A stretch of 64,000 nt of DNA, from NCBI GenBank assembly GCA_945883725.1, contig CAMCXZ010000001.1, positions 44,177-108,176 of the forward strand, written 5' to 3'. This DNA comes from Bifidobacterium breve (GTDB taxonomy: Bacteria; Actinomycetota; Actinomycetes; Nanopelagicales; Nanopelagicaceae). The translations under genes and the position numbers were made by a program. The stretch's first letter is position 1. The number at the start of each line of letters is the position of its first letter. Under the pieces are notes generated by a model. It was not told where the DNA came from, ran no database searches, and saw only the letters and a program-made list of their open reading frames with translations. Positions 44,996 through 54,588 of the stretch are shown here, piece after piece.

Positions 44996-46198
44996 ATGAA
45001 GAAAGCACGTTTCGTGAAGGCAGCAGTTGCTGTTCTTTCACTTTCGTTCGTTCTAGCAACACCAGCTAACGCTGTAGATCTAGCAGGTTCTGGCGCATCA
45101 TTTCCAGCAAACCTAGTTGAAGGCTGCAAGGCTGGTTTTGCTAAGGCATCAACTCACTCGTATCAGTACCTAAGTAGCAGTTCAGGTACCGGTCGTAAAA
45201 ATGCCATAGCTGGAACAGGTCAATTCTGGTTCTCAGATGGCGTATTCCCTGCCGCTGAAAAGCCAGCATCAATGAAGCATGCTCCTATCGTTGCTGGTCC
45301 AATCGGAATTCTTTATAACTTAAACGGAAATGCTGGCAAGACACTTTCACTTTCTGCAGCCACAATCGCCGGAATTTATGGCGGAAAAATTACAAAATGG
45401 AACGATCCAGCAATTGTTAAGGATGCGAACAAGACTGTTACAGTTACAAAGTATGTAACAAAGAATGGCGTAATCGTTAAGAATCCTGATGGAACAAATA
45501 AGGTTGCAAGCACTCGTACATCAAAGATTTCCTTCTCACTTCCAAACCGTCCAATCAAAGTTGTGTATCGTTCAGATGATTCAGGAACGACTACAAACTT
45601 TGTTAACTACTTAAAGGGCGCCCCTGCAACTGACCTTGGCTGGACTTCAAGCGGAGTTTTCTCAACAGCAATCAAGACAACAGGCACAACAGTTGATGCT
45701 GCTGGTAACTTTGGCCGCTTCTTAGGTCGTGGTAGCTCACTCGGTGTGGCAAATGAAGTTAAGTTAACAGTTGACTCAATCGGTTACGCCGAGCCTAGCT
45801 ATGCTGGCGGAGCTTCACGTGTTGCTAATGTCTACAATGCTTCTGGCTCACCAGTTGATCCATTGACTCCAGGCGCAGTTGCATCATTCTTGTCAGCAGC
45901 TGCGACAGGTACAGAAGAATCGAAATATTCAGGTGTAGCTGGTACAGCTGAAGGCACATACAAGTTCAATTACAAGACAACCGAAAAGGGTGCATACCCA
46001 ATTTCAATCGTCTCTTATCTAGTATTTGACACTCAATATGCATCAGCTTCAACTGCGGCAGCTGTTAAGGAACTAGCTACCTACATCCTTAGCCCAGCAT
46101 GTGCTCAAACTGAAGGTGCAGCTCTTGGTTTCGCTGTTATCACAGGTAAAGCTAAAGAAACTGCTGAAAAGATGATCGCTCAAATCGGAAGCAAGTAA
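44996..46198 (+). CDS. pstS: Phosphate-binding protein PstS
   Basis: Extracytoplasmic phosphate receptor of the Pst system. The 400-residue protein has a signal peptide ending ATPANA without a lipobox cysteine, then the PstS phosphate-site segments DLAGSGASFPA, SSSGTGRKNAIAG, ITKWNDPAIV and YRSDDSGTTTNF. A Gly/Ser/Thr-rich surface insertion lies near 130-165. AAGGAG precedes the ATG. Usual order is pstSCAB; here pstS follows pstCAB with its own PHO box, which suits the higher amount of binding protein needed. The lack of a lipid anchor leaves its tethering unclear. Confidence 0.94.
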   Translation: MKKARFVKAAVAVLSLSFVLATPANAVDLAGSGASFPANLVEGCKAGFAKASTHSYQYLSSSSGTGRKNAIAGTGQFWFSDGVFPAAEKPASMKHAPIVAGPIGILYNLNGNAGKTLSLSAATIAGIYGGKITKWNDPAIVKDANKTVTVTKYVTKNGVIVKNPDGTNKVASTRTSKISFSLPNRPIKVVYRSDDSGTTTNFVNYLKGAPATDLGWTSSGVFSTAIKTTGTTVDAAGNFGRFLGRGSSLGVANEVKLTVDSIGYAEPSYAGGASRVANVYNASGSPVDPLTPGAVASFLSAAATGTEESKYSGVAGTAEGTYKFNYKTTEKGAYPISIVSYLVFDTQYASASTAAAVKELATYILSPACAQTEGAALGFAVITGKAKETAEKMIAQIGSK

Positions 46199-46226
46199 TT
46201 AACTACCTCCTCTAGGGTAGGCAGAA

Positions 46227-46254
46227 GGGTCGGCACTTATGTGCCGGCCCTTTT
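46227..46254 (+). terminator. Rho-independent terminator after pstS
   Basis: GGGTCGGCAC (46227-46236) pairs with GTGCCGGCCC (46241-46250) around a TTAT loop, followed by TTTT. One G-T wobble is included. Confidence 0.92.
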
Positions 46255-46304
46255 GCTATGCCTGGAAGTTTTTAGAACAAATAGATAATCAACTAAACAA
46301 AATG

Positions 46305-46378
46305 CGCGCCTGGCAGGAATCGAACCTGCGACAACCCGCTTAGAAGGCGGGTGCTCTATCCGACTGAGCTACAGGCGC
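46305..46378 (-). tRNA. tRNA-Arg (anticodon TCT)
   Basis: Minus-strand cloverleaf: acceptor GCGCCTG pairs with the complementary 3' arm, anticodon stem CCCGC/GCGGG around loop CTTCTAA, T-arm GCAGG-TTCGATT-CCTGC. CCA is not encoded. Confidence 0.95.
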
Positions 46379-46439
46379 ATTTAATCTCACTTACTTACCT
46401 GTCAGAGTCTACCGAAGTTAAACGGTAGGGTTTCGTCTT

Positions 46440-48107
46440 ATGGCTGAGTTCATTTATACGATGAAAAAGGCGCGTAAAGCGCATGGCGAGAAGGTAATTC
46501 TCGACGACGTTACCTTGATGTTTTATCCAGGAGCCAAGATCGGCGTGGTTGGTCCAAACGGTGCGGGTAAGTCAACTGTCCTACAGATCATGGCCGGCCT
46601 GCAGCAGCCTTCTAATGGCGAGGCATACCTAACGCCAGGATTTACTGTGGGCATCTTGCTACAAGAGCCAATCCTTGATGAAAGTAAAAATGTAATTGAT
46701 AACGTTAAAGAGGGCGTTGCCGAAACCGTTTCAATGCTTAAGCGCTTTGATGAGATCTCTGAAGAGATGGCCAACCCTGATGCCGACTATGACAAGTTAT
46801 TGGCCGAGATGGGCGATCTGCAAGAGAAGCTTGATCACCGCAATGCTTGGGAGCTTGATTCCCAATTAGAACAAGCAATGGATGCCCTTCGTTGCCCACC
46901 AGCTGATGCCGATGTTTCAGTTTTATCGGGCGGTGAAAAGCGTCGCGTGGCACTCTGTAAGTTGTTATTACAGGCACCAGACCTATTACTACTTGATGAG
47001 CCTACTAACCACTTAGATGCTGAATCAGTACTTTGGTTAGAGCAACATTTAAATAAGTATCCAGGCGCAGTTGTTGCCATTACGCACGATAGGTATTTCC
47101 TAGACAACGTTGCAGAGTGGATCCTCGAACTCGACCGTGGTCGCGCGTATCCATATGAGGGTAACTACTCGACATATTTGGAAACAAAATCCACCCGGTT
47201 AAAGATTGAAGGGCAGAAAGATGCCAAGCGCGCAAAGCGTTTGACCGAAGAACTCGAATGGGTTCGCATGAATGCTAAGGGCCGCCAGACTAAGTCAAAG
47301 GCTCGTCTTGCTCGTTACGAAGAGATGGCAGCCGAAGCTGACAAAATGCGCAAGTTGGACTTTGAAGAAATTCAGATTCCACCTGGCCCACGTCTAGGTA
47401 ATGTGGTTATTGAAGTTAACAATTTATCTAAAGGTTTTGGCGATCGTTTACTAATTGATGATCTCTCATTTACTTTGCCACGTAACGGCATCGTCGGAAT
47501 CATCGGCCCTAACGGTGCCGGTAAGACCACACTATTTAAGACTTTAATCGGCATGGAACAACCTGATTCTGGTGCGGTAAAGATCGGCGAGACGGTAAAG
47601 ATTTCCTACGTTGATCAGTCACGTGGTGGCATTGATCCGAAGAAATCACTTTGGGAAGTTGTTTCTGACGGTCTTGATTACATCAAGGTGGGCAATGTTG
47701 AAATGCCTTCTCGTGCCTATGTTTCAGCATTTGGTTTCAAAGGCCCAGATCAACAAAAGCCTGCTGGTGTCCTTTCCGGTGGTGAGCGAAACCGCTTGAA
47801 CTTAGCGCTTACTCTTAAGGCCGGCGGAAACTTACTGCTACTAGATGAGCCTACGAATGATTTAGATGTTGAAACACTTGGTTCGCTAGAAAATGCGTTA
47901 CTTGAATTTCCTGGTTGCGCTGTGGTGATCTCGCACGATCGTTGGTTCCTTGACCGCGTGGCAACTCACATCTTGGCCTACGAAGGTGAATCAAAGTGGT
48001 TCTGGTTTGAAGGAAACTTCGAGTCTTATGAAGAAAATAAGATTTCGCGCCTTGGCGCAGATGCATCTCGCCCTCATCGTGCGACCTATCGAAAGTTGAC
48101 TCGCTAA
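46440..48107 (+). CDS. ettA: ABC-F translational throttle ATPase EttA
   Basis: Ribosome-binding ATPase that gates early elongation according to energy state. The 555-residue protein has two ABC domains with Walker A GPNGAGKST and GPNGAGKTT, signature LSGGEKRR and LSGGERNR, Walker B LLLDEPTNHLDAES and LLLDEPTNDLDVET, and the EttA inter-domain linker around EWVRMNAKGRQTKSKARL. No membrane segments are present. TAGGGT (46426-46431) ends nine bases before the ATG, suggesting a very short leader. The stop overlaps the next start. Confidence 0.96.
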   Translation: MAEFIYTMKKARKAHGEKVILDDVTLMFYPGAKIGVVGPNGAGKSTVLQIMAGLQQPSNGEAYLTPGFTVGILLQEPILDESKNVIDNVKEGVAETVSMLKRFDEISEEMANPDADYDKLLAEMGDLQEKLDHRNAWELDSQLEQAMDALRCPPADADVSVLSGGEKRRVALCKLLLQAPDLLLLDEPTNHLDAESVLWLEQHLNKYPGAVVAITHDRYFLDNVAEWILELDRGRAYPYEGNYSTYLETKSTRLKIEGQKDAKRAKRLTEELEWVRMNAKGRQTKSKARLARYEEMAAEADKMRKLDFEEIQIPPGPRLGNVVIEVNNLSKGFGDRLLIDDLSFTLPRNGIVGIIGPNGAGKTTLFKTLIGMEQPDSGAVKIGETVKISYVDQSRGGIDPKKSLWEVVSDGLDYIKVGNVEMPSRAYVSAFGFKGPDQQKPAGVLSGGERNRLNLALTLKAGGNLLLLDEPTNDLDVETLGSLENALLEFPGCAVVISHDRWFLDRVATHILAYEGESKWFWFEGNFESYEENKISRLGADASRPHRATYRKLTR

Positions 48108-48511
48108 TGCGCTACTTATCAAAAGTTCATGTGCGTTGGGATGATCTCGATGCCTTTGGCCATGTCAACAACGCAAGTTACTTAACTTATGCCCAAGAGG
48201 CTCGATCTAACTTCACTTGGTATTCGCGTAAGGCTGCCGGGCTCGAACCACTTTTAGCTAGCATGGTGGTTGCTCGTGCTGAAGTAGATTTCATTGAACC
48301 AATTTACGATGGTGGTTTTGAATTAGATGTAGCAATTTGGGTAGCAAAGATAGGTAACTCATCTTTCGAATTAGCTTACGAATTTACTAGTGAACTTGGA
48401 TTACATGCCCGTGCGCGCACAGTGCAGGTGGCAGTATCTATGGAGAGTAAGAAATCACGCCCGCTAACTCAAGAAGAGCGTGACTTTGTAACTGGATACC
48501 TAGAGGCATAA
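48107..48511 (+). CDS. Acyl-CoA thioesterase, hotdog fold (YbgC/FadM-like)
   Basis: A 134-residue thioesterase of the 4-hydroxybenzoyl-CoA thioesterase type, with the N-terminal signature VRWDDLDAFGHVNNASYLTYAQEA carrying the catalytic aspartate and the pattern YDGGFELDVAIWV. The acyl-CoA substrate cannot be predicted. It starts within the ettA stop (TAATG), and a GH13 gene follows after three bases, so ettA to the hemoglobin gene is one tight transcription unit. Confidence 0.9.
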   Translation: MRYLSKVHVRWDDLDAFGHVNNASYLTYAQEARSNFTWYSRKAAGLEPLLASMVVARAEVDFIEPIYDGGFELDVAIWVAKIGNSSFELAYEFTSELGLHARARTVQVAVSMESKKSRPLTQEERDFVTGYLEA

Positions 48512-48514
48512 CGC

Positions 48515-50188
48515 ATGCAACTTGCGCCACGTTCGACTCGTCTTTGGTGGCGCGATGCTGTTACTTATCAAATTTATATTCGCTCATTTGCCGATAGCAA
48601 TGGCGATGGCATTGGTGATATCAACGGTATTGCCTCGCGCTTGCCTTACTTAAAAGAACTTGGCATTGATGCGATTTGGATTACGCCTTGGTTTCCATCC
48701 CCACAAAAAGATCATGGCTACGATGTTGCCAACTATTTTGATATCGAACCTGATTACGGCACTCTGGCTGATGCCAAGGCGCTTATTGCTGAAGCGCACG
48801 ATATTGGTATTCGAATTCTGCTCGACATTGTGCCTAACCACTGCAGCGATCAACATGAATGGTTTCAGGCAGCCCTTAAAGCAGCACCTAGCAGCAAAGA
48901 GCGCGAGCGTTTTCATTTCCTAGATGGCAAAGGTAAAAATGGTGAACTGCCACCAAATAACTGGCCATCTGTTTTCGGTGGTGATGCTTGGCAGCGAGTA
49001 ATCGAAGCTGATGGCAAACCAGGGCAGTGGTACTTACATATCTTTGCTACCGAACAACCCGATTTCAATTGGGAAAACCGTGACGTGCGTGAGCACTTCG
49101 AAAATATTTTAAAGTTTTGGCTAGATCTTGGGGTCGATGGTTTCCGCATCGATGTGGCGCACGCCATGATTAAAGCTGAAGGTCTGCCAGATATCGTTGA
49201 ACCAGAAAAAGGTAATGAGATGTTGTCTGCGAATCAACATCCATTCTGGGATCAAGAAGGTGTTCACGAGATTCACCGCTCCTGGCGCAAGATTCTTGAT
49301 TCATATCCCGGCGATCGCATGGCAGTTGCTGAAGCGTGGGTCAGCCCAGCAACTCGTATTGCCCGCTACTTACGCCCCGATGAACTTGCTAATTCATTTA
49401 ATTTTGAATTCCTAATTTCACTTTGGGAAGCTGCGTTTCTTAGAGAGCGCATCGTGACGTCAATGGCAGCAATGGCTGAAGTTGGTGCACCATCTTCGTG
49501 GGTGTTTAACAATCACGATTTGGTTCGATCGGTTGATCGTTTTGATTTAGGCTTGTTAAACGTTGATAAATCAACGCTGCATCGCCAAGGCGATGCCAAG
49601 AAATTCAACTTAGAACGCGGCACACGTCGTGCCCGTGCCGGTGCGCTATTGATGTTGGCGTTGCCGGGTGGTGCCTATGTTTATCAAGGTGAAGAGTTAG
49701 CGCTGCCAGAAGTTCGCGATATTCCAGAAGATCGTTTAACTGATCCGCGCTGGGTAATGAGTGGCAAAGTCGATCGTGGTCGCGATGGTTGCCGCGTGCC
49801 GCTGCCTTGGCATCATGAACCAGTTGGGGCATATGGTTTCTCAGCCAATAAATCACTTAAGCCGGTTGAAGCTTGGTTGCCGCAAAGTGATTGGTGGGGC
49901 AACTTCGCGGCGAGCAAGCAAGATGGTGTCGAAGGTTCAACTCTTTCTATGTATCGCAAAGCACTAGCGATACGTAAGGCCGAAGCTGGATTAGGGGACG
50001 GCCCAATGACTTGGCTTGATGTTAATGATGAAGTGTTGGCATTTACTCGCCCCGGAAATTTTGCATGTTATGTGAACTTTGGGGAAGAGATTGAACTGCC
50101 AGAAGATGCTGAAATATTGGTTTCTAGTGCGCCACTTGTTGGCAATAAATTGCCAACCGATACCGCAGTCTGGTTACGAATTAAATGA
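48515..50188 (+). CDS. GH13 alpha-glucosidase (oligo-1,6-glucosidase/trehalose-type)
   Basis: Intracellular glycoside hydrolase acting on alpha-linked glucosides. The 557-residue protein has no signal peptide. GH13 motifs are DIVPNHCSDQHEWF, GFRIDVAHAM (nucleophile D213), AVAEAWV (acid/base E273) and FNNHDLVRSV (D335). The tail region carries a small C-terminal beta domain. The exact linkage (alpha-1,4 or alpha-1,6 glucosides, sucrose) is not fixed by these motifs. Its stop overlaps the hemoglobin start. Confidence 0.93.
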   Translation: MQLAPRSTRLWWRDAVTYQIYIRSFADSNGDGIGDINGIASRLPYLKELGIDAIWITPWFPSPQKDHGYDVANYFDIEPDYGTLADAKALIAEAHDIGIRILLDIVPNHCSDQHEWFQAALKAAPSSKERERFHFLDGKGKNGELPPNNWPSVFGGDAWQRVIEADGKPGQWYLHIFATEQPDFNWENRDVREHFENILKFWLDLGVDGFRIDVAHAMIKAEGLPDIVEPEKGNEMLSANQHPFWDQEGVHEIHRSWRKILDSYPGDRMAVAEAWVSPATRIARYLRPDELANSFNFEFLISLWEAAFLRERIVTSMAAMAEVGAPSSWVFNNHDLVRSVDRFDLGLLNVDKSTLHRQGDAKKFNLERGTRRARAGALLMLALPGGAYVYQGEELALPEVRDIPEDRLTDPRWVMSGKVDRGRDGCRVPLPWHHEPVGAYGFSANKSLKPVEAWLPQSDWWGNFAASKQDGVEGSTLSMYRKALAIRKAEAGLGDGPMTWLDVNDEVLAFTRPGNFACYVNFGEEIELPEDAEILVSSAPLVGNKLPTDTAVWLRIK

Positions 50189-50556
50189 GTTTCTATGATG
50201 AAGTCGGCGGTGAAGTTTTCTTTGCCGATTTAGTTTCGCAGTTCTATGCACACGTTGCGATGGACCCAATCTTGCGACCAATGTATCCAGATTCGGATAT
50301 GAAAGGCGCTGCCGAACGCTTACAGATGTTCTTAGAACAATACTGGGGCGGGCCAACTACGTACTCAGAAGAGCGCGGGCACCCACGTTTGCGTATGCGC
50401 CATGCTGGTTTTCATATTGATCGAGCAGCACATGATGCCTGGATCAACGCAATGCGCAATGCCGTTGATGGAGTTGAGATTGATGCTGCCCACAAAGAAA
50501 CCTTGTGGGGTTATTTAGAAATGGCAGCTGCCGGTTTAGTTAATCAAGCAGATTGA
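50185..50556 (+). CDS. glbO: Group II truncated hemoglobin (GlbO-like)
   Basis: Small heme protein that binds oxygen or NO. The 123-residue globin has FYDEVGGEVFFADLVSQFY at helix A/B, the segment GGPTTYSEERGHPRLRMRHAGFHI with the proximal-histidine region, and the G8 tryptophan in KETLWGYLEMAA, a group II mark. It starts in the GH13 stop (ATGA) and its 3' end overlaps the convergent mscS-like gene by 13 bases. Confidence 0.94.
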   Translation: MSFYDEVGGEVFFADLVSQFYAHVAMDPILRPMYPDSDMKGAAERLQMFLEQYWGGPTTYSEERGHPRLRMRHAGFHIDRAAHDAWINAMRNAVDGVEIDAAHKETLWGYLEMAAAGLVNQAD

Positions 50557-51092
50557 CTTGAGTTACCAACTTTAAGAATTTCACCATTACGCAGGTACCA
50601 AAGTGTGCCGTTTGAATCGCGCACAGTTGTAATACGAAGCCCAACTTTTTCAACCACACCCTTAACTTCTAGAACTTCTACGGTATCGCCAACGCCATAT
50701 TGATCTTCAACTAACATGAAGATGCCAGAGAGCACATCGCGCACAATTGTCTGCGCGCCAAGACCCAAGGCCACACCAATAACACCGGCGGATGCAATAA
50801 ATGGTCCTAAGTTAAATCCGAACTCACCCAGCACCGTGGCAAAAGCTATTAGCCAGATAACTGAATTCAAGGTGCTGCTTAAAACTGTGCCAGTTGTCTT
50901 AGCTCGCTCTTTTTGGCGAGCACCCACACCTCGTAATCCAGGGCGTAAATCGGCTGTGGCCAGACGGTTCATGGCGCGGGTAATGGCTCGCTTGCCAAAG
51001 TATTGGGTTGCGCTAGCAATTAGCAGGACCAGCAGGATGCGCAGCGGGGAGCCGCTGAACCAGTCGATCGCCTCTTGTGCGGTGAAGTTCAT
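50544..51092 (-). CDS. Small MscS-family mechanosensitive channel
   Basis: A 182-residue channel homologue that would release solutes on hypo-osmotic shock. It shows two or three membrane helices, the pore-lining TM3-like segment GVIGVALGLGAQTIVRDVLSGIF and the beta-domain (VGDTVEVLEVKGVVEKVGLRITTVRD). The protein ends after the beta-domain, with no C-terminal alpha/beta cage, so it is a minimal version; E. coli MscS has 286 residues. TAGAGT on the minus strand lies 11 bases before the start. Confidence 0.9.
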   Translation of the reverse strand: MNFTAQEAIDWFSGSPLRILLVLLIASATQYFGKRAITRAMNRLATADLRPGLRGVGARQKERAKTTGTVLSSTLNSVIWLIAFATVLGEFGFNLGPFIASAGVIGVALGLGAQTIVRDVLSGIFMLVEDQYGVGDTVEVLEVKGVVEKVGLRITTVRDSNGTLWYLRNGEILKVGNSSQSA

Positions 51093-51213
51093 AGTGAGCC
51101 CGACTCTAACGAATTCTTAACCCAAAAGGCGCTAGAAATCCGCTCTTTCGTAGAACTTTTGGGGCAAGATATGGCAATCGGCGCGAGCCACGCGCTTCGA
51201 TCTGGGAGCGATT

Positions 51214-51729
51214 ATGTCGCGCACACTTATTCTGAACGCCACTTACGAACCGCTAGGTGTTGTGTCAGATCGCCGCGCGCTAATTTTGGTTTTGAATCAA
51301 CGCGCAACCATGGTCGAAGATTCTGGCGTTGTTCTACATTATGCAACTGGCCAAGTTTCACTGCCATCAGTAATTAGATTAAATAAATTTGTGCGAATTC
51401 CATATCGTCACGCGGTTCCACTTTCCCGGCGAGCAATTTTCGCGCGCGATGGTGGTCGCTGTGTTTACTGTGGAAATGCCGCGACCTCGATTGATCACGT
51501 GATTCCACGCTCTCGCGGTGGCGGTCACAATTGGGAAAATGTGGTGGCTGCCTGCCATCGCTGCAATCATGCCAAAGCTGATAAGCCGCTTAAAGAATTA
51601 GGTTGGCGACTTAGATCACTTCCACGTGAACCGGTTGGCGCTGCATGGCGAATTCTGGGCACGGGCAGAACTGAAAATCGTTGGCTGCCATATCTAGAAC
51701 CATTTGGTGCGTCAGCAGCAACTGCTTAA
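51214..51729 (+). CDS. HNH-endonuclease-domain protein
   Basis: A 171-residue protein with an HNH nuclease core: zinc pairs CVYC and CHRC, and the catalytic segment SIDHVIPRSRGGGHNWENVVAAC. The N-terminal region TLILNATYEPLGVVSDRRALILVL is the conserved lead of a widespread single-copy actinobacterial HNH family. It stands outside any restriction or phage cluster, which suggests a housekeeping role. GGGAG at 51204-51208 is the ribosome site. Confidence 0.9.
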   Translation: MSRTLILNATYEPLGVVSDRRALILVLNQRATMVEDSGVVLHYATGQVSLPSVIRLNKFVRIPYRHAVPLSRRAIFARDGGRCVYCGNAATSIDHVIPRSRGGGHNWENVVAACHRCNHAKADKPLKELGWRLRSLPREPVGAAWRILGTGRTENRWLPYLEPFGASAATA

Positions 51730-51748
51730 GTCAATTACACTTAACACC

Positions 51749-51967
51749 ATGATGATTCAACTTGTTCAAGCTGCTACCAAATTCAATATGGCGCCAGAAG
51801 ATGGCACCGTGGCAGGTGAATCACTGAGCGCAGCAGAGACTGCTCTTTATTTCGTCGGCGCTCCAGTTGGAATTTTTCTGCTTATTTCTGTAATTGTTTA
51901 TGCGCTTACTGGTGAGCGCAAAGAAAAGACCGAGCCAAAAGACTCGGTCTTAACTCATATCGAATAG
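51749..51967 (+). CDS. Small single-pass membrane protein, 72 residues
   Basis: Starts MMIQLVQAATKF, has one clear membrane helix (GAPVGIFLLISVIVYAL, about 36-52) and a charged cytosolic tail. TACACT (51736-51741) ends eight bases before the ATG, supporting this start over longer upstream frames that overlap the HNH gene. No function is recognised. It converges on pepN with only three bases between. Confidence 0.68.
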   Translation: MMIQLVQAATKFNMAPEDGTVAGESLSAAETALYFVGAPVGIFLLISVIVYALTGERKEKTEPKDSVLTHIE

Positions 51968-51970
51968 ATA

Positions 51971-54508
51971 TTACTTATCGACAGCTCGTGCTTTCAAAGC
52001 TCGAGTCAGTGAGTCGCGGCCTTCAGCAACTGTGCGGCGCATCGCATGAGATGCATCCTTGCCAGTTACAGCTAACCAGTGCTCAGCTTTCTGCACTGTC
52101 TCTTCGCTAATAACCCAGGATGGGAAGAGCATAATTGCTGTGGTTTCAGCAATTTCATAGCCTTTGGTTTCCCAAACTTCAAGAATTGATTCGAAATACT
52201 TATCAACGTATGGCACCAATAATTCGCGATGGATTGCCAAGTTAAAGCCACGGCAGGTGTAGGAGTGGATGGTGTTCGACAAGTTATCGGTTGTAATTGC
52301 TTTAAAGGCAGCCGCTTTCGCATCAGCGTTTGGAAGAGCAGCATGAGCAAGTGCTGCGTATTGATTTCCGTGAGCTGTTTTATCTTTTGCGGCCTCGGCA
52401 TCAATATCGGCTGCACTAAAGAGTCCGCGCTTTACGCCGCAGATAAATACAAACCAACGCAAATCAGCATCAACAGTTAGACCGTTGATTGATCCATTAA
52501 GGATCGCTTTGATCTTCTCGTATTGAGCCGGTGTATATGCAGAGTCAGCAAATGCCTTGGCATATTGAAGTTGATGATCGCTACCAGCAGCAGCGCTATC
52601 GAGGAACTTCTCAAATGCATTAGCTGCTTGTTCGCGTAATTTCTCACGATTAGCATCTGATGCGAATGACCAAATTGCGGCCTCGATCTGCGTGACTGTA
52701 ATTGCCACAGTGGCAATATCAGTCTCGCCCGCAAGCGCGTTAAGTGCAATCGTTACATAATCACTTGCTGGTAGCTCGCCATCGCGAGTTGAATCCCAAA
52801 GCGAAGCCCAGATTAATCCGCGTGATAGCGAATCATCGAGCTTGCCTAAGTGGGACTTCATGGTCGCGATAGAGCGATCATCGAAGCGCAACTTGGCATA
52901 TGACTGATCACCATCGTTGATTAAAACTAAGTCGGCAGTTTTTTCGCCAGCTAATTCAGTAACTTCAGTGAGAGCGCTAGCAACATCTAGTTCAACGTTC
53001 TTGCGACGTGAGAGCTTGTCGTTAGTGATGTCGTAAAGGCCAACTTTTAGGCGGTGCGGGCGAAGTTCAGTTGAACCAACCGGCATGGTTGGGGCGAGTT
53101 GCTTAACTTTGATCGACTTATAAACATCGCCTTGGATCTCAAGCACTGGGCTAAGCGTGTTAACGCCAGCTGTGCGCAACCAAGTGCGAACCCATTCAGT
53201 TAGATCGCGACCACTTGTTGCCTCTAACTGCACGATTAAATCGCTTAGGGTTGTGTTTTGGTAGGCATGCTTAGCAAAATACTTACGAAGAGCGGCGATG
53301 AAGTTATCGCGACCCACGTGAGCTACAAGTTGCTGTAGAACGGATGCACCTTTGGCATATGAAATACCGTCAAAGTTTGTGCGCACGGCATCGAGATCTT
53401 CCATCTCAACTGCAATGGGATGAGTAGATGAGAGCTGATCTTGGCGGTATGCCCAGTTCTTGCGACTCGAGTTAAATTCAGTCCAAGCATGAGTCCACTT
53501 AGTTGATTCGCTAACCGCCATGTATGAAGCCCACTCAGCGAATGACTCGTTAAGCCATAGGTCTTCCCACCACTTCATAGTGACGAGATCGCCGAACCAC
53601 ATATGTGCCATCTCGTGATGAATTGTTGAAGCACGACTTACATGATTTCGCTCAGTTACCTTGCTTCGGAAAATAAGCACATCTTCGTGGAAAGTTACGC
53701 AACCTACGTTTTCCATCGCACCCCAGTTGTATTCAGCAACTGCGATCTGGTCGTACTTACCAAAGGGATAAGCCAGACCAAAAGTCTTTTCAAAGTAAGC
53801 AAATCCTTGCTTAGTAACTTCGAAGATGTTGGCAGCATCAACATGCTGGAAGAAAGACTTGCGAGCATATATACCAAGCGGAATAGTTTTCTCGCCCTTA
53901 TATTCATCATGAACGCTCTGGTAAGCACCGGCCACAATCGCAGTCACATAAGTAGCAATAACTTGAGATTCTGCGAATTGAATGTGCTTCTTATCGCCAT
54001 CTAGATCTTTAGTTGATTCAATGCCATAGTTTGAAATAACTTCCCAATGCTTTGGGCTAATGGTGCTAATTTTGAAGGTAGCTTTTTGATCTGGTTGATC
54101 AAAGCAGGCATACATACGACGAGCATCGCCAGTTTCGAACTGGGTATATAGATAGACCTCATCATCAGCTGGGTCCACGAAACGGTGTAAGCCTTCGCCA
54201 GAGTTTGAATAAACACCTTCGTGTTCGATTTCGAGCACATTGTCGGCAGCAATCGCTGGCAGATAAATAGTCTCACCATCGAACTTAGGATCAAACTCAA
54301 CGCCATTTAGCTTGGCGGAGTAAACCTTGGATCCGACGCAGTCAATAAAAGTTGTGGCACCCGGCTTAAGCCCTGCAAACTTAACTGTGGTTTTAACCCG
54401 AAAATTCTCAGCACCAGTAGTTAGGTCTAGGTCGATCGCATAACTTGCGACCTTTAATATGGCTGAACGTTCAGCGGCTTCAATTTGGGTGATATTCGTA
54501 CCTGGCAC
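51971..54508 (-). CDS. pepN: Aminopeptidase N (M1 family)
   Basis: Zinc exopeptidase that removes N-terminal residues in cytosolic protein turnover. The 845-residue protein has the exopeptidase motif GAMENVG, zinc motif HEMAH (298-302) with third ligand E321 in WLNESFAEW, and the M1 C-terminal helical domain. Translation starts at GTG 54508, preceded by AAGGAG. The length fits actinobacterial PepN. It would act downstream of the Clp proteases encoded in this window. Confidence 0.96.
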   Translation of the reverse strand: MPGTNITQIEAAERSAILKVASYAIDLDLTTGAENFRVKTTVKFAGLKPGATTFIDCVGSKVYSAKLNGVEFDPKFDGETIYLPAIAADNVLEIEHEGVYSNSGEGLHRFVDPADDEVYLYTQFETGDARRMYACFDQPDQKATFKISTISPKHWEVISNYGIESTKDLDGDKKHIQFAESQVIATYVTAIVAGAYQSVHDEYKGEKTIPLGIYARKSFFQHVDAANIFEVTKQGFAYFEKTFGLAYPFGKYDQIAVAEYNWGAMENVGCVTFHEDVLIFRSKVTERNHVSRASTIHHEMAHMWFGDLVTMKWWEDLWLNESFAEWASYMAVSESTKWTHAWTEFNSSRKNWAYRQDQLSSTHPIAVEMEDLDAVRTNFDGISYAKGASVLQQLVAHVGRDNFIAALRKYFAKHAYQNTTLSDLIVQLEATSGRDLTEWVRTWLRTAGVNTLSPVLEIQGDVYKSIKVKQLAPTMPVGSTELRPHRLKVGLYDITNDKLSRRKNVELDVASALTEVTELAGEKTADLVLINDGDQSYAKLRFDDRSIATMKSHLGKLDDSLSRGLIWASLWDSTRDGELPASDYVTIALNALAGETDIATVAITVTQIEAAIWSFASDANREKLREQAANAFEKFLDSAAAGSDHQLQYAKAFADSAYTPAQYEKIKAILNGSINGLTVDADLRWFVFICGVKRGLFSAADIDAEAAKDKTAHGNQYAALAHAALPNADAKAAAFKAITTDNLSNTIHSYTCRGFNLAIHRELLVPYVDKYFESILEVWETKGYEIAETTAIMLFPSWVISEETVQKAEHWLAVTGKDASHAMRRTVAEGRDSLTRALKARAVDK

Positions 54509-54588
54509 GAGGACTCCTTATTAATAGCCAAAGCTGATACTTCGGCTCCCGATTGGGGTTCGCAATCTAAGCATGAAAGAGTGTTCTA

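Noticed and set aside
51214..51729. HNH protein as part of a restriction or phage-defence system
   Set aside because: No methyltransferase, phage or defence gene is adjacent, and the protein matches a conserved stand-alone actinobacterial family.
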